This document shows positions 21,341 to 34,489 of a stretch of DNA of 64,000 nt, one piece after another (the first letter of the stretch is position 1; each line of letters begins with the position of its first letter). The position numbers were made by a program, and so were the translations under genes. This DNA is from Siphonodentalium dalli (taxonomy: Eukaryota > Mollusca > Scaphopoda > Gadilida > Siphonodentaliidae). The notes under the pieces are model-generated. The model was not told the DNA's origin and ran no database searches. It was given only the letters and a program-made list of their open reading frames with translations. The stretch lies in contig CP136065.1 of NCBI GenBank assembly GCA_032622095.1, positions 114,185,195 to 114,249,194 of the forward strand. Reading direction: 5' to 3'.

Positions 21341-24300
21341 AGCTCAACTTTACTTAAACTTTGTAAAGTTTGAGCTATTGCCATGGCTTGGTATCCGTCA
21401 TCTGTGTGTGTGTGTGATTCGTCTACAATTTCCTTTAGCACGGGCTACAGGTCGTACCTTTGGTCGGATCATTATGAAATTTGTCACAGGTATTGACATG
21501 TAGAAGGGAACGAGTCATATTGGGGTCATTCGGCCAAAAAATATGGCCGCCATCGGCCATCTTTGGATTTAAAAGTTGAATCCATTAGCATGGGCTACAG
21601 GTCATACTGTTTGTCTGATCATCGTGAAATTTGTCATGGATGATAACAATGACATGTAGATGGGAACGAGTCATTTTGAGGTCATTGGACCAAAAACATG
21701 GCCACCAGTAGCCATCTTGGATTGTACTCTTTGCATGACTAAATCCTTTGGCACGGGCTACAGGTCGTACTTTTGGTCAGATCATTATGAAATTTGTAAT
21801 AGCTGTTGACATTTACATGTAGATGGGAATGAGTCATTTTGTGGTCTTTCGGTAAAAAAAAAACATGGCCGTCGGCAGCCATCTTGGATTTCAAAATTCA
21901 ATCCATTAGCACAGGCTACAGGCTGTACCGTTAGTCTGATCATCATGAAATTTGTCATGGATGTTAATATTGACACGTAGATCAGCGTAGATTGGAACGA
22001 GTCATTTCAGGGTCGTTTGGTCAAAAAACATGGCTGACAGCAGCCATCTTGGATTTTACTCTTTGCATGACTAAATTCTTTGACATGGCATTTTGGTTGT
22101 ACCTTAGGTTGAATCTTCATGAAATTTGTCATGGATGTTAACTATGACATGTACATGGGAACGACTCATTTTGGGGTCATTGTGCCGAAAAACATGGCTG
22201 CCAGTGGCCATCTTTGATTTAAAAATTCAATCCATTAGCACGGGCCACAGGCTGGAGTGTTTGTTTGATCATCATGAAATTTGTTGTCGACGTTAATATT
22301 GACCTGTAGATGGGAACGAGTCATTTTGGGGTCATTCGGCCAAAAATCATGGCTGCCAGCAGCCATCTTGGATTATACTCTCAGCATGACTAAATCCTTT
22401 GGCACGGGCTACAGGTCATACCTTTGGTCGGATAATTATAAGATTTGTCATGGCTGTTAACTTTGACATTTAGATGGGAACGAGTCATATTTGGGTCATT
22501 CGGCAAAAAAAACATGGCCGCCATCGGCCATCTTTGATTTAAAAGTTGAATCCATTAGCATGGGCTACAGGTCATACAGTTTGTCTGATCATCATGGATG
22601 TTAACAATGACATGTAGATGGGAACGAGTCATTTTGAGGTCATTGGACCAAAAACATGGCCACCAGTAGCCATCTTGGATTGTACTCTTTGCATGACTAA
22701 ATCCTTTGGCACGGGCTACAGGTCGTACTTTTGGTCAGATCATTATGAAATTTGTAATAGCTGTTGACATTGACATGTAGATGGGAATGAGTGATTTTGT
22801 GGTCTTTCGGTAAAACAAACATGGCCTCCAGCAGCCATCTTGGATTTCAAAATTCAATCCATAAGCACAGGCTACAGGCTGTACCGTTAGTCTGATCATC
22901 ATGAAATTTGTCATGGATGTTAATATTGACACATAGATGGGAACGAGTCATTTTAGAGTCGTTTGGCTAAAAAACATGGCTGACAGCAGCGGCGAGCAGC
23001 CATCTTGGATTTTACTCTTTGCATGACTAAATTCTTTGACATGGCATACAGGTTGTACCTTAGGTTGGATCTTCATGAAATTTGTCATGGATGTTAACAA
23101 TGACATGTACATGGGAACGAGTCATTTTGGGGTCATTCTGCCGAAAAACATGGCTGCCAGTGGCCATCTTTGATTTCAAAATTCAATCCATTAGCACGGG
23201 CCACATGCTGGAGTGTTTGTTTGATCATCATGGAATTTGTTGTCGACGTTGATATTGACCTGTAGATGGGAACGAGTCATTTTGGGGTCATTCGGCCAAA
23301 AATCATGGCTGCCAGCAGCCATCTTGGATTATACTCTCAGCATGACTAAATCCTTTGGCACGGGCTACAGGTCATACCTTTGGTCGGATCATTATAAGAT
23401 TTGTCATGGCTGTTAACTTTGACATTTAGATGGGAACGAGTCATATTGGGGTCATTCGGCAAAAAAACATGGCCGCCATCAATCCATTAGCACAGGCTAC
23501 AGGCAGTACCATTAGTCTGATCATCATGAAATTTGTCATGGATGTTAATATTGACACGTAGAAGGGAACGAGTCATTTTAGGGTCGTTTGGCTAAAAAAC
23601 ATGGCTGACAGCAGCGGCGAGCAGCCATCTTGGATTTTACTCTTTACATGACTAAATTCTTTGACATGGCATACAGGTTGTACCTTAGGTTGGATCTTCA
23701 TGAAATTTGTCATGGATGTTAACAATGACATGTACATGGGAACGAGTCATTTTTGGGTCATTCTGCCGAAAAACATGGCTGCCAGTGGCCATCTTTGATT
23801 TCAAAATTCAATCCATTAGCACGGGCCACAGACTGGAGTGTTTGTTTGATCATCATGGAATTTGTTGTCGACGTTAATATTGACCTGTAGATGGGAACGA
23901 GTCATTTTGGGGTCATTCGGTCAAAAATCATGGCTGCCAGCAGCCATTTTGGATTTTACTCTCAGCATGACTAAATCCTTTGGCACGGATCATTATGAAA
24001 TTTGTCATGGTTGTTAACATTGACATATAGATGGGAACGAGTCGTCTTCCCTCTACTGGAAATAATTAATAACAAACACTCAATTATGTTTGGAAACCAG
24101 CCACGACGAGCGACTGTCCCGTGTATTGCTCTGATCGTACAATGATAGGCCTGACCACGTTGAACCAATAAGTACGGCCCCAGTAACGACGGCGTCCCCA
24201 CCGGCCAGAAAAAAACCGCCATTTTGATTTTATATTTTTTTGATGGCGGAAATCTGTAACCAGAGCCTTTAATTGTGAAGCCCGTCTGCAGGGTGAAATG

Positions 24301-25909
24301 CTGGTCCTCATCTCCATATTCATGTGTATATTCATGTTGGCATGAACCCCAATCTTTGACAAACAATAATATAATTTACTTTCTATTGAAACTTGAAAAA
24401 ACTTGTAAATGACATCGTCTTGAACAGACAAATGAATTCAGGTTCTGAGATTAGTTATAATTTCTTATTGGACTATTCGTGAATACAAATATGACAATTT
24501 GCTTGAATTCACTTCCGTGTGAAAACTTGTCTTTCCATGAATATATATAGCGCCTGCTATCATGAATAATCCTTGTGAAAGAAAAGCTTGGGGCCAACAT
24601 GACACGAATACACGTTTAATCACATCTTAAGTGCATATCAATGAAATCCTCACAATATATAATTCTGTAATAAACCTCTGAATTTGGCTTGAGAACTTTC
24701 TATGCACTTTTGACCCGATAATCTATAGATTTTTCTAAACGCCTTTTTCTATTTTGACAAAACGCCTTATACCATCCAAATGACGCTCTGACATGTTTGA
24801 CGTTTGTCGAATCTTGACGATTCGAATATTTGATTTGGTAACATTCTTCAGCTTATATTCGACAAAAAATTCTAACAAAATTTGTGTTAGGAAGTTGACG
24901 GGACGAACGCCGTGCTTGAAGTGAATCTTATTCCTGAACACGTGACCAGCTTTGTTACCGCTAAGCCACATTGGCTGAATTACCTCGTCACGTGTTCATA
25001 AACAACCATAATTACACCCAATCGCGGAAACCCGCCGTTTCCCGCGCTGTCTAATTATGTTAACCCGTATCGCCAAGACAAACGCGAAAAACTATTAATT
25101 TTGGGGTTGTTCGGCAAAAAAAAACATGGCCGCCAGTGGCCATGATTTAAAAATTCTATTCATTAACATTGGCTACAGGCCGGAGTGTTTTTCTGATCAT
25201 CATGAAATTTTACGTGGACGTTAATATTGACATGACATTGTAGATGGGAACGAGTCATTTTAGGGTCATTCGGCTATAAAATATGGCCACCGGCAGCCAT
25301 CTTGGATTTTACTCTTTGTATGACTAAATTCTATGACACTGGGTACAGGTCGTACCTATGGTCGGATCATGATGAAATTTGTCATGGATGTTAATATTGA
25401 CATGCATGTACATGGGAGCGAGTCATTTTGGGGTCATTCGGACATAAAACATGGCCGCTGGCAGCCATCTTGGATTTTACTCTGCATGACTAAATCCTTT
25501 GGCACGGGCTACAGGTTGTACCTTTGGTCGGATCATTGACATATGGATGGGAACGAGTCATTTTGGGCTCATTCGGCCATAAAACATGCCTGGTGGCAGC
25601 TGTCTTGATTTGTACTCTTTGTATGACTAAATCCTTTGGCAACGCTATAGTTTACTCCCCTCATCCGATCATCACCAAACTTCATATTAATCTTGATCTA
25701 CTAGATGGAAGCTATTAAATGTTTTTGAATTTCATTGGAAAACATAGACGCCAGCAAAAATCTTTTTTTTCACTGTATATATATTTCTTCATGTTGATAA
25801 TCTAGTATTACTTAGACCTTTCAACTTTCCGTATTCCAAATTGGTCCATTGACTGTAACACATGAAATTATTCCCGTTCCAAGTTAAGCTACAGTGTCAT
25901 TGACACTTT
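21341..25909. repeat. 4.5-kb array of ~160-bp units with higher-order structure
   Basis: Opens with AGCTCAACTT and closes with AAGTTAAGCTACAGTGTCAT, short inverted ends, so the array lies inside a transposon-like unit. About 20 units share 'gatgggaacgagtcattttg', 'aaacatggccgccagcagcc' and 'cacgggctacaggtcgtacc'. Units vary in a pattern that repeats every 950-975 bp; for example the block at 21541 recurs at 22517, and the frame at 21785-21976 recurs at 22735-22932, giving six-unit higher-order repeats. A foreign block at about 24042-25095 interrupts it. Small open frames here are repeat artefacts. Confidence 0.9.
24042..25095. other. Non-repetitive island inside the array, promoter-like end
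   Basis: Array sequence stops within '...gggaacgagtc' and resumes at 'attttggggttg'. The insert has no clear terminal repeats or target duplication. Two minus-strand open frames (24431-24084 and 24971-24735) are unrecognised. Its right part is GC-richer, with a CACGTG E-box inverted pair TGAACACGTGAC (24935-24946) / GTCACGTGTTCA (24987-24998) around a CCAAT-type ATTGGCT. This could be a captured promoter fragment or an unknown transposon. Confidence 0.45.
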
Positions 25910-26446
25910 CATTTGTCAAGTTATTTTTCAAAAACGATTGGTTGGCACCGCCTTGTGTGCACCAAACAATAACATAGCCGGTTATTGGTGGACTTTTGCA
26001 GTTTTTCGTATATGTGAGTCTATTATCACGAGCAACAGCTGCACATAACTTTGCCCCAACTTTCTAACCAGAGTTATGGCACTTGTTTATATTTATAGCA
26101 ATTATATGTCACTTAGTGCTATAACTTCATCAAAGATCGAACAATTTCATTCATATTTGGTATCTGGATCTTTCACAACAGTACCTCTATCAAGTTCGAA
26201 AACCAGGTTTTCAGATTTTAGTTCTTTTAATTCTTTGTAATGCTATCTGTACTTTACATGTCGTTTGAATTAAGATGGGAGTTACTTCTCACACACATTG
26301 GCAGCATTACCTGTGGGATTCTATACCAATGCCCTGGAACACATGACGATTCTATAGGAAATAATATAGATTGATTAGCCTAACCACATTTCCTAGTACT
26401 TGGGCTCAATTGTTCATCGTCACATGGTTTCCTGCAAAAACAAGCC
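25910..26446. other. Intergenic stretch, nothing recognised
   Basis: Unique-looking AT-rich DNA between the array and the minisatellite. No gene is supported. Confidence 0.5.
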
Positions 26447-28016
26447 CATGATCTCTCAAAAATGAGCAAAAAGACACCCAGGATCTCTCAAAAACCCAAA
26501 AAGACACACAATGTGATCTCTCTAATGAGCAAAAAAAACACACAGGATCTCTCAAAAGTGCAAAAAGACACCAATGTGATCTGTCAAACATGCAAAAAGA
26601 CACAAAGGTTCTCTCAAACGTACAAAAAGACACACAGAATCTCCCAAATGTGCAAAAAGTCAACCCAGCATTTGAGAGATCCTGTGTGTCTTTGCTCGTT
26701 TGGGAGATCCTAGGTGTCTTTGCTCGTTTGGGATATCCTGTGTGTATTTGAGATATCATGTGTGTCTTTGAGAGATCCTGTGTGTCTTAGCTCGTTTTTG
26801 GAGATCGTGTGTGTCTTTGAGAGATCCTGTGTGTCTTTGAGAGATCCTGTGTGTCTTTGCTCGTGTGGTAGATCCTGTGTGTCGTTGCTCGTTTTCGGAG
26901 CTCATGTGTGTCTTTGCTCGATTGAGATATCCTGCGTGTCTTTGATCAATTTTGGAGATCATGTGTGTCTTTGCTCGTTTGGTAGATCCTGTGTGTATTT
27001 GCTCTTTTGAGAGATCATGGGTGTCTTTGCTCGTTTGGGAGATCATGTGTGTCTTTGCTCGTTTGTGAGATCCTGTGTGTCTCTGCTCGTTTTGTGAGAT
27101 CATGTGTGTCTTTGCTCGTTTTGGGAGATCCTGTGTGTCTTTGCTCGTTTTGGGAGATCCTGGGTGTCAGCTCGTTTGGGAGATCCTGGGTGTCTTTGCT
27201 CGTTTTTGGGAGATCCTGTGTGACTTTGCTCGTTTCGGAGATCCTGTGTGTCTTTGCTCGTTTGGGGGAACCTGTGTGTCTTTGCTCGTTTTGTGAGATC
27301 CTGGGTGTCTGCTCGTTTCGGAGATCCTGTGTGTCTGCTCGTTTGTGAGATCCTGTGTGTCTTTGCTCGTTTCGGAGATCATGTGTGCCTTTGCTCGTTT
27401 GGGGGATCATGTGTGTCTTTGCTTGTTTTGAGAGATCCTGGGTGTCTGCTCGTTTGGGAGATCCTGTGTGTCTTTGCTCGTTTGGGAGATCCTGGGTGTC
27501 TTTGCTCGTTTCGGAGATCCTATGTGTCTTTGCTCGTTTGTGGGATCATGTGTGTCTTTGCTCGTTTTAGGAGATCCTGGGTGTCTTTGCTAGTTTTGGG
27601 AGATCCTGTGTGTCTTTGTTCGTTTGGGAGATCCTGAGCGTCTTTGCTAGTTTGGGGGATCCTGGGTGTCTTTGCTCGTTTGGGAGATCCTGAGCGTCTT
27701 TGCTCGTTTGGGGGATCCTGAGTGTCTTTGCTCGTTTGGGAGATCCTGAGTGTCTTTGCTCGTTTGGGAGATCCTGAGCGTCTTTGCTCGTTTGGGAGAT
27801 CCTGAGCGTCTTTGCTCGTTTGGGAGATCATGTGTGTCTTTGCTCGTTTGTGGGATCCTGGGTGTCTTTGCTCGTTTTGATAGATCCTGGGTGTCATTGC
27901 TCGTTTTGAGAGATCCTGTGTGTCTTTGCTCGTTTGGGAGATCCTGAGTGTCTTTGTTCGTTTGTGATATCATGGGTGTCTTTGCTCGTTTTTGGGAGAT
28001 CCTGGGTGTCTTTTGC
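26447..28016. repeat. 28-bp minisatellite with one orientation switch
   Basis: From about 26657 to 28016, roughly 45-50 units of GGGAGATCCTGTGTGTCTTT+GCTCGTTT occur head to tail. From 26447 to 26650 about seven units occur in the opposite orientation (gatctctcaaa...gcaaaaagacacacag). The orientation flips near 26655, so the left units can pair with the right ones. The left units are more diverged. Long open frames on both strands (MSLLVW.., KDTQDLPNEQR..) are translations of the repeat and not genes. Confidence 0.95.
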
Positions 28017-29464
28017 ATGATGCCATGCGACAATGACTAATTCAGCAGTACATGGGCGAACCAGGTTAACCAGATTTAAATTTCCTATGGATGGTTGTCA
28101 TAAATACATTCTCATTATAATTACCATGTTGTTTGCATCATACATAGAACACATGTGTGTATTTTTCACTCATCCGTGGCTCAAACTCATTCATTTCATG
28201 CATATATTGTGTTGAATATAAATTAAGATGGTCCCATTTATAAATGGCCGTATTTAGTGTACAATACCCCTTTAAATCTTAGAGATACTGGTACTGTAAC
28301 ATCAAACTGACTTTAAACAGTCAGTATAGATTGTTTCCTATAAAATAACGCAGTCTATGTCACTCCGAACATAAAATGTATGGACACATTGCATAAGCGA
28401 TAACTGCCATGTCAAACTAATCTAATCACATACGCCAACCTGTATTAAGAAGTATAAGATAGGAAACAGACAGAAATTGTTGAAAATTCTAATATTCTTC
28501 CGAAATGTTTTTTGTTTCGTGTTTCTACGGAAGGGTTGGGTGTCGAACATTTGTCAGAAAAAAACTTGCTAAACCGGAAACAATTTATGGTCGATGGGTG
28601 GGTGGGTCTCAAAATAGACAAAGTAAAAACAAAAATCCGACAAACTTCTGATCTGAGTGAAACAAAATACAAACTAGTATCAGAGAAAGATATTTCATTC
28701 AGTTTTGTTATCAGTGATTATAATGATGCATTATAATCGATCGCTTATTACGCCCCCCCCTCCCGGTGTATACTAACCTAGATATTCTAGATAGTTATGG
28801 TTAGCTGGGCGTTTGATTTATAGATAATGGGGTTTTTTCGGTTGTTTTTGGGACGCATTAAAAGTTGTATTGCGACCCCGAGACCGGTAAAAGGCGTAGT
28901 TGGAATTTCAATTTCGTTTATTGTCGTTGATTTTGATTTGTGATAAGCTATGCCAATTACAAATAGAAGAAATGAACAAGTTTAATTTGTAAAATGCGTA
29001 TGTCAATTGATACGTGTTTTAAAGGGTGTAGTCGGAGACAGCCGAGTCAGCCACCGGTTCGTTAATTAAGTGCTGATCGGTGTGACAGTTTGCAGTAGGT
29101 CCCATATTTGCGGAGATAAATTTGCGAAGATCCCGAATTCGCGGAGGTCACTTAAAATGGTCGAAATATGTTGATTTTAATGAGGGAACGGGTGCGTATA
29201 TGTCAATTGATACGTATTTTAAACAAATATCGACATCATAATAGTGGTTTGTTCTATCAATTATATCATCATCAGCATTATCATTATCATTATCATCATA
29301 CGGAACAAGTCTTGCGACTTTTTGTCCCAATAACATTATTTGCAAGTTTGTTTACAAATATATGTATCGTCATTCGATATTTATTTGTGAGTCACTTGAA
29401 CATATTACTTGTCGTCGAACTCGTATTTTATATAATAGAAGAATGAGTCTATGTATATTTTGAA
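28017..29464. other. Intergenic stretch with one short interspersed repeat
   Basis: A block at about 28168-28262 ('gtggctcaaa.tcattcattt...tggccgtatttagtgta') recurs at 56680-56757. A short ATC/ATT simple repeat lies at 29268-29298. Otherwise no gene or element is recognised. Confidence 0.5.
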
Positions 29465-30400
29465 TTGATCGAGTGTTGGAGCCTCAACCGCGAAGTCTGG
29501 CAGAGAGTTCCAGCTATTTACCACCCTCTGCATGAAAAAATATTTTCCTATGGCCTTGTTAAAGTTACTCAATCCGTAAAGAGGGTCCCCATCTCAACAG
29601 ATTCTAACAACAACAACAATCCGAGCAGAGGGTCCTATATTACTATTTCTTTGGCTTTGGGGGTAAACAATATTTGATTCGAGTCGAGGAATCCATCAAA
29701 CAAAGCTCAGAGTTATTAGATATTGATTTTTGAAATTTGTTATGTTCTCGAGATGAGTACTAATAACTGCCGTAATCTGCTCTGGATGTGTACTCCAAAT
29801 CTATTCAAACAGACAAGGATGGATAACTCTAAAATCAAGTGGTAATTTTAACGCAATTTTGACTGAGTTCTGGGCCAGATAGTATTCCCGATAATGAAAA
29901 ATAATAGATTTCTAAAATCGATATCTAACAAATCTGAGCTTTGATGGGTGACTTCCTCGACCCCGAAGCCATTGAAATAGTAATTGAGAGGAGTTTTATC
30001 GGATGGGCATCTGTAGCTTTTTTATTATGTACTCTTGTTCTTCCTGATGAATGTCTTGCTAATATAGGTCACATGCATTGGTATTGTAATGACCATTCAA
30101 CAGATTATATACCTCGATTAGATCTCCTCTAAATCTTCGACATTTTAAAGACATCAGGTTGAGTCTTATCATTCGGTCTCGGTTGCATAGAGTTTTGATT
30201 TGACGAACTAGTTTCGTTGCTTTTCTTTGTATTTCTCCAACACAATGCTTTGATATAAAAAAAATGTGATGTGGGCTCCATGCAGAGTTACAGTATTCGA
30301 CGACAGGTCTGACCATGCTTATGTAGAGCGATTAGAAAGTGTCGATGTCCAAGTTCGTGAAAGTTCTATTGACTATGCCGATGATTTGAGAAGCTTAATT
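29465..30400 (-). pseudogene. CR1/Jockey-like LINE fragment, split by a nested repeat
   Basis: On the minus strand 30400-30059 encodes the region just after the reverse transcriptase: MVRPVVEYCNSAWSP, then RKATKLVRQIKTLCNRDRM, then LKCRRFRGDLIEVYNLLNG. This is a standard CR1/L2/Jockey-type segment. At 29548-29465 the same strand encodes the extreme C-terminal motif QRVVNSWNSLPDFAVEAPTL. Between them lies repeat family R1 (29558-29735 and 29918-30010), inserted into the LINE. A stop codon just upstream of MVRPVV and the missing RT domain show it is dead. Confidence 0.85.
29558..30010 (+). repeat. Interspersed repeat family R1, copy 2 (nested in LINE)
   Basis: Shares 'actcaatc.g...ggtccccatctcaacagattc', 'ggctttgggggtaaacaatatttgattcgagtcgagga' and 'tctgagctttgatggg' blocks with copies 1 and 3. 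It lies between two coding parts of one LINE, so it is younger than that LINE. Confidence 0.65.
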
Positions 30401-30899
30401 GTTTTAGGATAGTGTAGGAAGGCTAGTCTGGCCTTGTCAAATTGAGCTATATATAGCGATGGGAATCATGGGATATCTCGCAGGACAACACATTTCGGGG
30501 TTTCGTGGGGTGTGTATTCGCTGGATGTCTAAAAGTTGCAGTATGTAACTATATGACAGCGTTAATTGCTTTCGATGTTTAGGTATGAACAATTGCTGGG
30601 CCATGCACTCTTGAAGATTTTATGGCGGGTACACAATGCCTCCGATTTTTTATCCGCATTTAGAAGCTTTCTGGTGTGGTGAATGAGAAACATGCAGTAA
30701 TAAGCCGTAGTTTTTTGTAATAGTTTGAAGGATTAGTTGTTTTAACGGAATTCTGAATTCATGTAGCCAATATATTTTATATTATAATTTATACTTATGG
30801 CTAATAATATGATCTTGAGGGCGTTACCATTTCTGATTATGGTTTTCTTGTAAATATTTAATACAGTGTTCTATACCATGCAATAGCAGACAGGTGGAC
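30401..30899. other. Intergenic stretch with a 75-bp repeat
   Basis: A segment at about 30773-30850 (ATGATCTTGAGGGCGTTACC and 'tttctgattatggttttcttgt') is about 85% identical to 35145-35230. No gene is recognised. Confidence 0.5.
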
Positions 30900-31375
30900 G
30901 ATATACGGTTCGTACAAAATGAACGCACTTTGAATTCGCGCACCGTGCGTTTTTCCGTTCAAGAGTTATCTCTCTTTGTTTATCTGAAAATTTTGGATAT
31001 CGATCTGTCCGTCCGCAGAGTGAACGGTCAGCTCATATATCTCAAACATGGGTTATCGGATCTCGATGCAGGTTTGGTACCATGAGGGCTTACAAAAGAG
31101 GCTTCTGTGGTGTTGTTCACATTTTCCGTTCAAGAGGTATCCCTCTTTGTTTATCTGAAAATGTTGGATTTCCATCTAATCCGTCCGCTCTTATATCTCA
31201 ACCACGGGTTATTGGATCTCAATGAAATTTGGTATGCATATTTGGCATCATGCATCAGGGCTTTCAAATATGGATTCATTGACGTTTTTAACATTTTTCG
31301 TCCAAGATTTATCCCTCTTTCTTATCTGAAAATGTTGGATTTTCGTTCGTCGTTTGTTAGAATTGTCAAGTGATT
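30900..31375. repeat. Three diverged ~150-190-bp tandem units
   Basis: Each unit has 'ttttccgttcaaga.ttatccctctttgtttatctgaaaatgttggat', a 'ccgtccg' patch, and 'tctcaa..atgggttat.ggatctcgatg..atttggta'. Same style as the array at 5840-7370. The open frames here follow the repeat. Confidence 0.7.
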
Positions 31376-32095
31376 TGTTCGTTCGTCACATTTTTTTTCT
31401 CACAGTTTGGTTTCCGACCTGCCCATATTTCAATTTTCACCATGGGGGTATATATCCCAGCACCCGTGGTGCAACCTCTTGTTTTGAATCATTTTCTAAA
31501 CACTATATTCATTGATAGAACATTTATTTCAAATTCTGATAGCAATTTCGTGCGAAACACCATTGGGCGGATTAAACAACATCACATTGTCTGAATGAGC
31601 TATATCACGATAGCCCTCGGGCATAGATTTTATAATTCAAAGCTGTAAATGGATCTAATGAGATATGTTATCCCATCAGACCCATTAAGTATGTTGATCT
31701 TATAGCAACCAAAGCAGAACATTATTTGATAACGATCTAAATGGACTAAATTATCCGTGGCAACACTGACCTATATATTCTAGACAGGTATACGTGACTA
31801 GATGGTTTCTGTTAGGGGGGGGGGGGGTATACACACCTTTACATTTCTAACTGCACCCGCCATCAACCAGGCCAGTCCAGTATCCATTTGCACTCCTGGT
31901 ACCATCGGGAAATTGTTAGGTCAAAGAATTTTCTTCTAAATGCCAGTCTGCTTATGTGAGACTCGCATATATAAAAGAATCCATTGGCACAGGGTTTTCG
32001 CAAAATTTCAGAAGCTCCAATCATGAAATGGTCAATGAGCAAAATTATGTGAACTTTCCTCTTACAACACTTTTGTGGCAGAACCTACGTTGGAG
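31376..32095. other. Intergenic stretch with a truncated palindromic MITE
   Basis: A poly-G run lies at about 31815-31827. At 31938-32033 there is a partial copy of the TTAA MITE family ('gtgagactcgcatatataaaagaatccattggcacagggtttt' to 'cagaagctccaatcatgaaatggtcaa') lacking its left end. Nothing else is recognised. Confidence 0.6.
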
Positions 32096-33175
32096 CACTG
32101 TCTGGTATCAGTACGGCTGACTCATGTTTAGACGTTTCCGGCTTCGTCGCAAAGACAGAAACTCGACGGTATACAACCGACTAAAATGCTTGATTTTAGA
32201 TGTTCAGACTGTCGTACCATAATGGAATCTTGGTCGGATATGTTCAGGATATGTTAACAGTGCACACGAAACTAACCAGAGTTATATAATGTCATACTTT
32301 GTTAGATTATAGCACAATTAAATCGAGAATTTTGCATATTTTTGTGCAAAAATTCGCTTTCATATCCGTTTTACAAGTGTTTTATCCTTTTAAAATTATA
32401 ATCTTGCAGGTCATATATAATTCGTAATGTTTATCAAACAATAATCCGTAACCATTTGTCCATTCGGGTGTGTTGTATATTAGAAAAAAGTATATTTTGG
32501 ATGGTCATCGACGAATTTTTGTGTACGGTTTAGAATGCATGTAGTGTACGGTTGATCAGCATTTTTGAACATTCTCATCTATTGCAATCTCAATGGGCTA
32601 TTCCGCACGATTAAGGGGCCGATAGAATAAATCTTGTGAAATCAGGTAGACAATTCCAATCTTTCGTCAATATTGTTTTGCGTTTGGGTGTAAGTGGCAT
32701 GATAACCCCAAGTACGTTAATCCAGATAAAGGTACATGATTACCCACTGGCAGACTTTCAGAAACGGTTCCACGGAGGAGTTGTGTATTCCAAATGTTAA
32801 CAATCTCACAATTGAACTACATATATATAGATTAAGTATCATGTTCAGGTATAGTAAGATTCATTGCCAAATTGTGCAAGTATATACAGTCTGTGAAAAC
32901 TCAACTGTTCACGTTCACTATATTTTAGCACACATGCGCTATTTATATAGTCAGAGTCTTATCTATTTATGTATTTATTACGCCACACCGTGGTGTTGCT
33001 TGGTACGCAGATTTTCATGTTCGAGCGGACGATCGATAATCCACTGGGTGAATGTATTATGGTTAGGTATTTCGTACTTGAGTAAAATCGTTCCGATAGA
33101 GTGACGATAGTTCAACAAAGATTAGCACATGTGTTTACGTCACCAGTGTAATTGTGGGGACATGTTTCTATTATG

Positions 33176-34010
33176 AAGGTTCGCTATCCCGAAGATCCAC
33201 TATTCCGAAGGTTCTCTATTCTGAATACTTGCTATTTCGAAGGTTTACTATTCCGAAGGTTCGCTATTCCGAATGTTCTCCATTCCGAAGGTTTTTGTTA
33301 TTTTTAGGTTAATTCAATATTCTAAAGTATTGAGAGTGTTCATTATCACGAAGATTCTTTTCATGGAGTGTGCGCTCACATCCGAACTGATCCTTCGCGC
33401 ATACCGATACAGATACAGGAGGAAACCGATACAGATACAGGGGGAAATAACTTAGAACATTAAATGTGATTTTGTTTTGTTTTTGCTGGTTTTCTTGAGA
33501 TTTAATGTGATTACGTGGGCCCATACCTTTGAATTCTTGGCATATAATATGAATGTTGTGGTATATATGGACCCTTCTGCATTGGGACATGACACATGTA
33601 CAGTTGACTTAAGTGCTGTTCTGTGCGCGCTCCAATTTGGGGTTCAATATTTTAAGGGCCAAATTTAGAATTTTATGGGCCCATACCTTTGAAATCTGGA
33701 CATATAATATGAATATTGGGGGGCATGTCTCTATTCCGAAGGTTCACTATCCCGAAGGTACACTATTCCAAAATTTCTCTGAATGTTCGCTGTTCCGAAG
33801 GTTCACCAATCCGAAGGTTCGTTATTCCGAAGGTTCTCTATTCCAATGGTTTTTATTATTTTAAGGTTAATTCTATTTTCTAAAGTATTGAAAGGGTTCA
33901 TTATCACGAAGATTCTTTTTATGAAGGAAATAACTTAAAACATTAAATGTGATTTTGTTTTGTTTTCGCGGGTTTTCTTGAGTTTAATGTCATTACGTAT
34001 GACCTTATTT
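33176..34010. repeat. Duplicated block with CCGAAGGTT minisatellite
   Basis: Two tracts of a roughly 20-bp unit 'ctattccgaaggttcg' (33176-33296 and 33735-33855). Each is followed by the same 'aggttaattc.atttctaaagtattga...cattatcacgaagattctttt' and 'aacattaaatgtgattttgttttgttttt' sequence. A 'gggcccatacctttgaa.tctggcatataatatgaat' block also occurs twice (33518, 33677). A local tandem duplication of about 550 bp explains this. Confidence 0.8.
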
Positions 34011-34489
34011 CTCATTACATATTCACGCCAAGCAGCCCACACAATTGCTATGTTTCCTGCGATTTAATGTCATTACGTGTGACCTAATGTCTCAATAATC
34101 TGCGGCAAGAGTACGCCTGCTAAAGGCGAATTATAACAGTGGGACTATAACGCTCAATGAATACTGGAGGCTATAACAAACTTCGCAGCAGGATATCGCT
34201 GAATAGACGAGTATGAGATGAGCCTAACTGCAATTGTGACTTTGTTTAAAGGCCCACTTAATTTTGGAGTCATTCATTTTTGTTATATTATATACGGTTT
34301 TAAAAACAATTTATGCCATAAAATTTGAATAAAATACTCTAATTCATCACCATTTGAAACGCAAAATACTTCTATCTCCTAGTTTGAAACACCTTTAAAA
34401 AACTGCGACAAGTCGTGCGTTGTATATCTAGCAAGTGGTAACTAACATGTCCTCTTCGGCTTTCCATAGATTTCAACGTAATTTGATAC

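Noticed and set aside
21785-22932. Two similar minus-strand frames starting MSILTSMTNFMMIRL
   Set aside because: They recur because of the array's higher-order repeat; the flanking units show no coding constraint.
26462-28033. Many overlapping open frames of 60-131 residues on both strands
   Set aside because: All are translations of the 28-bp minisatellite (period not a multiple of three, all frames open); no gene.
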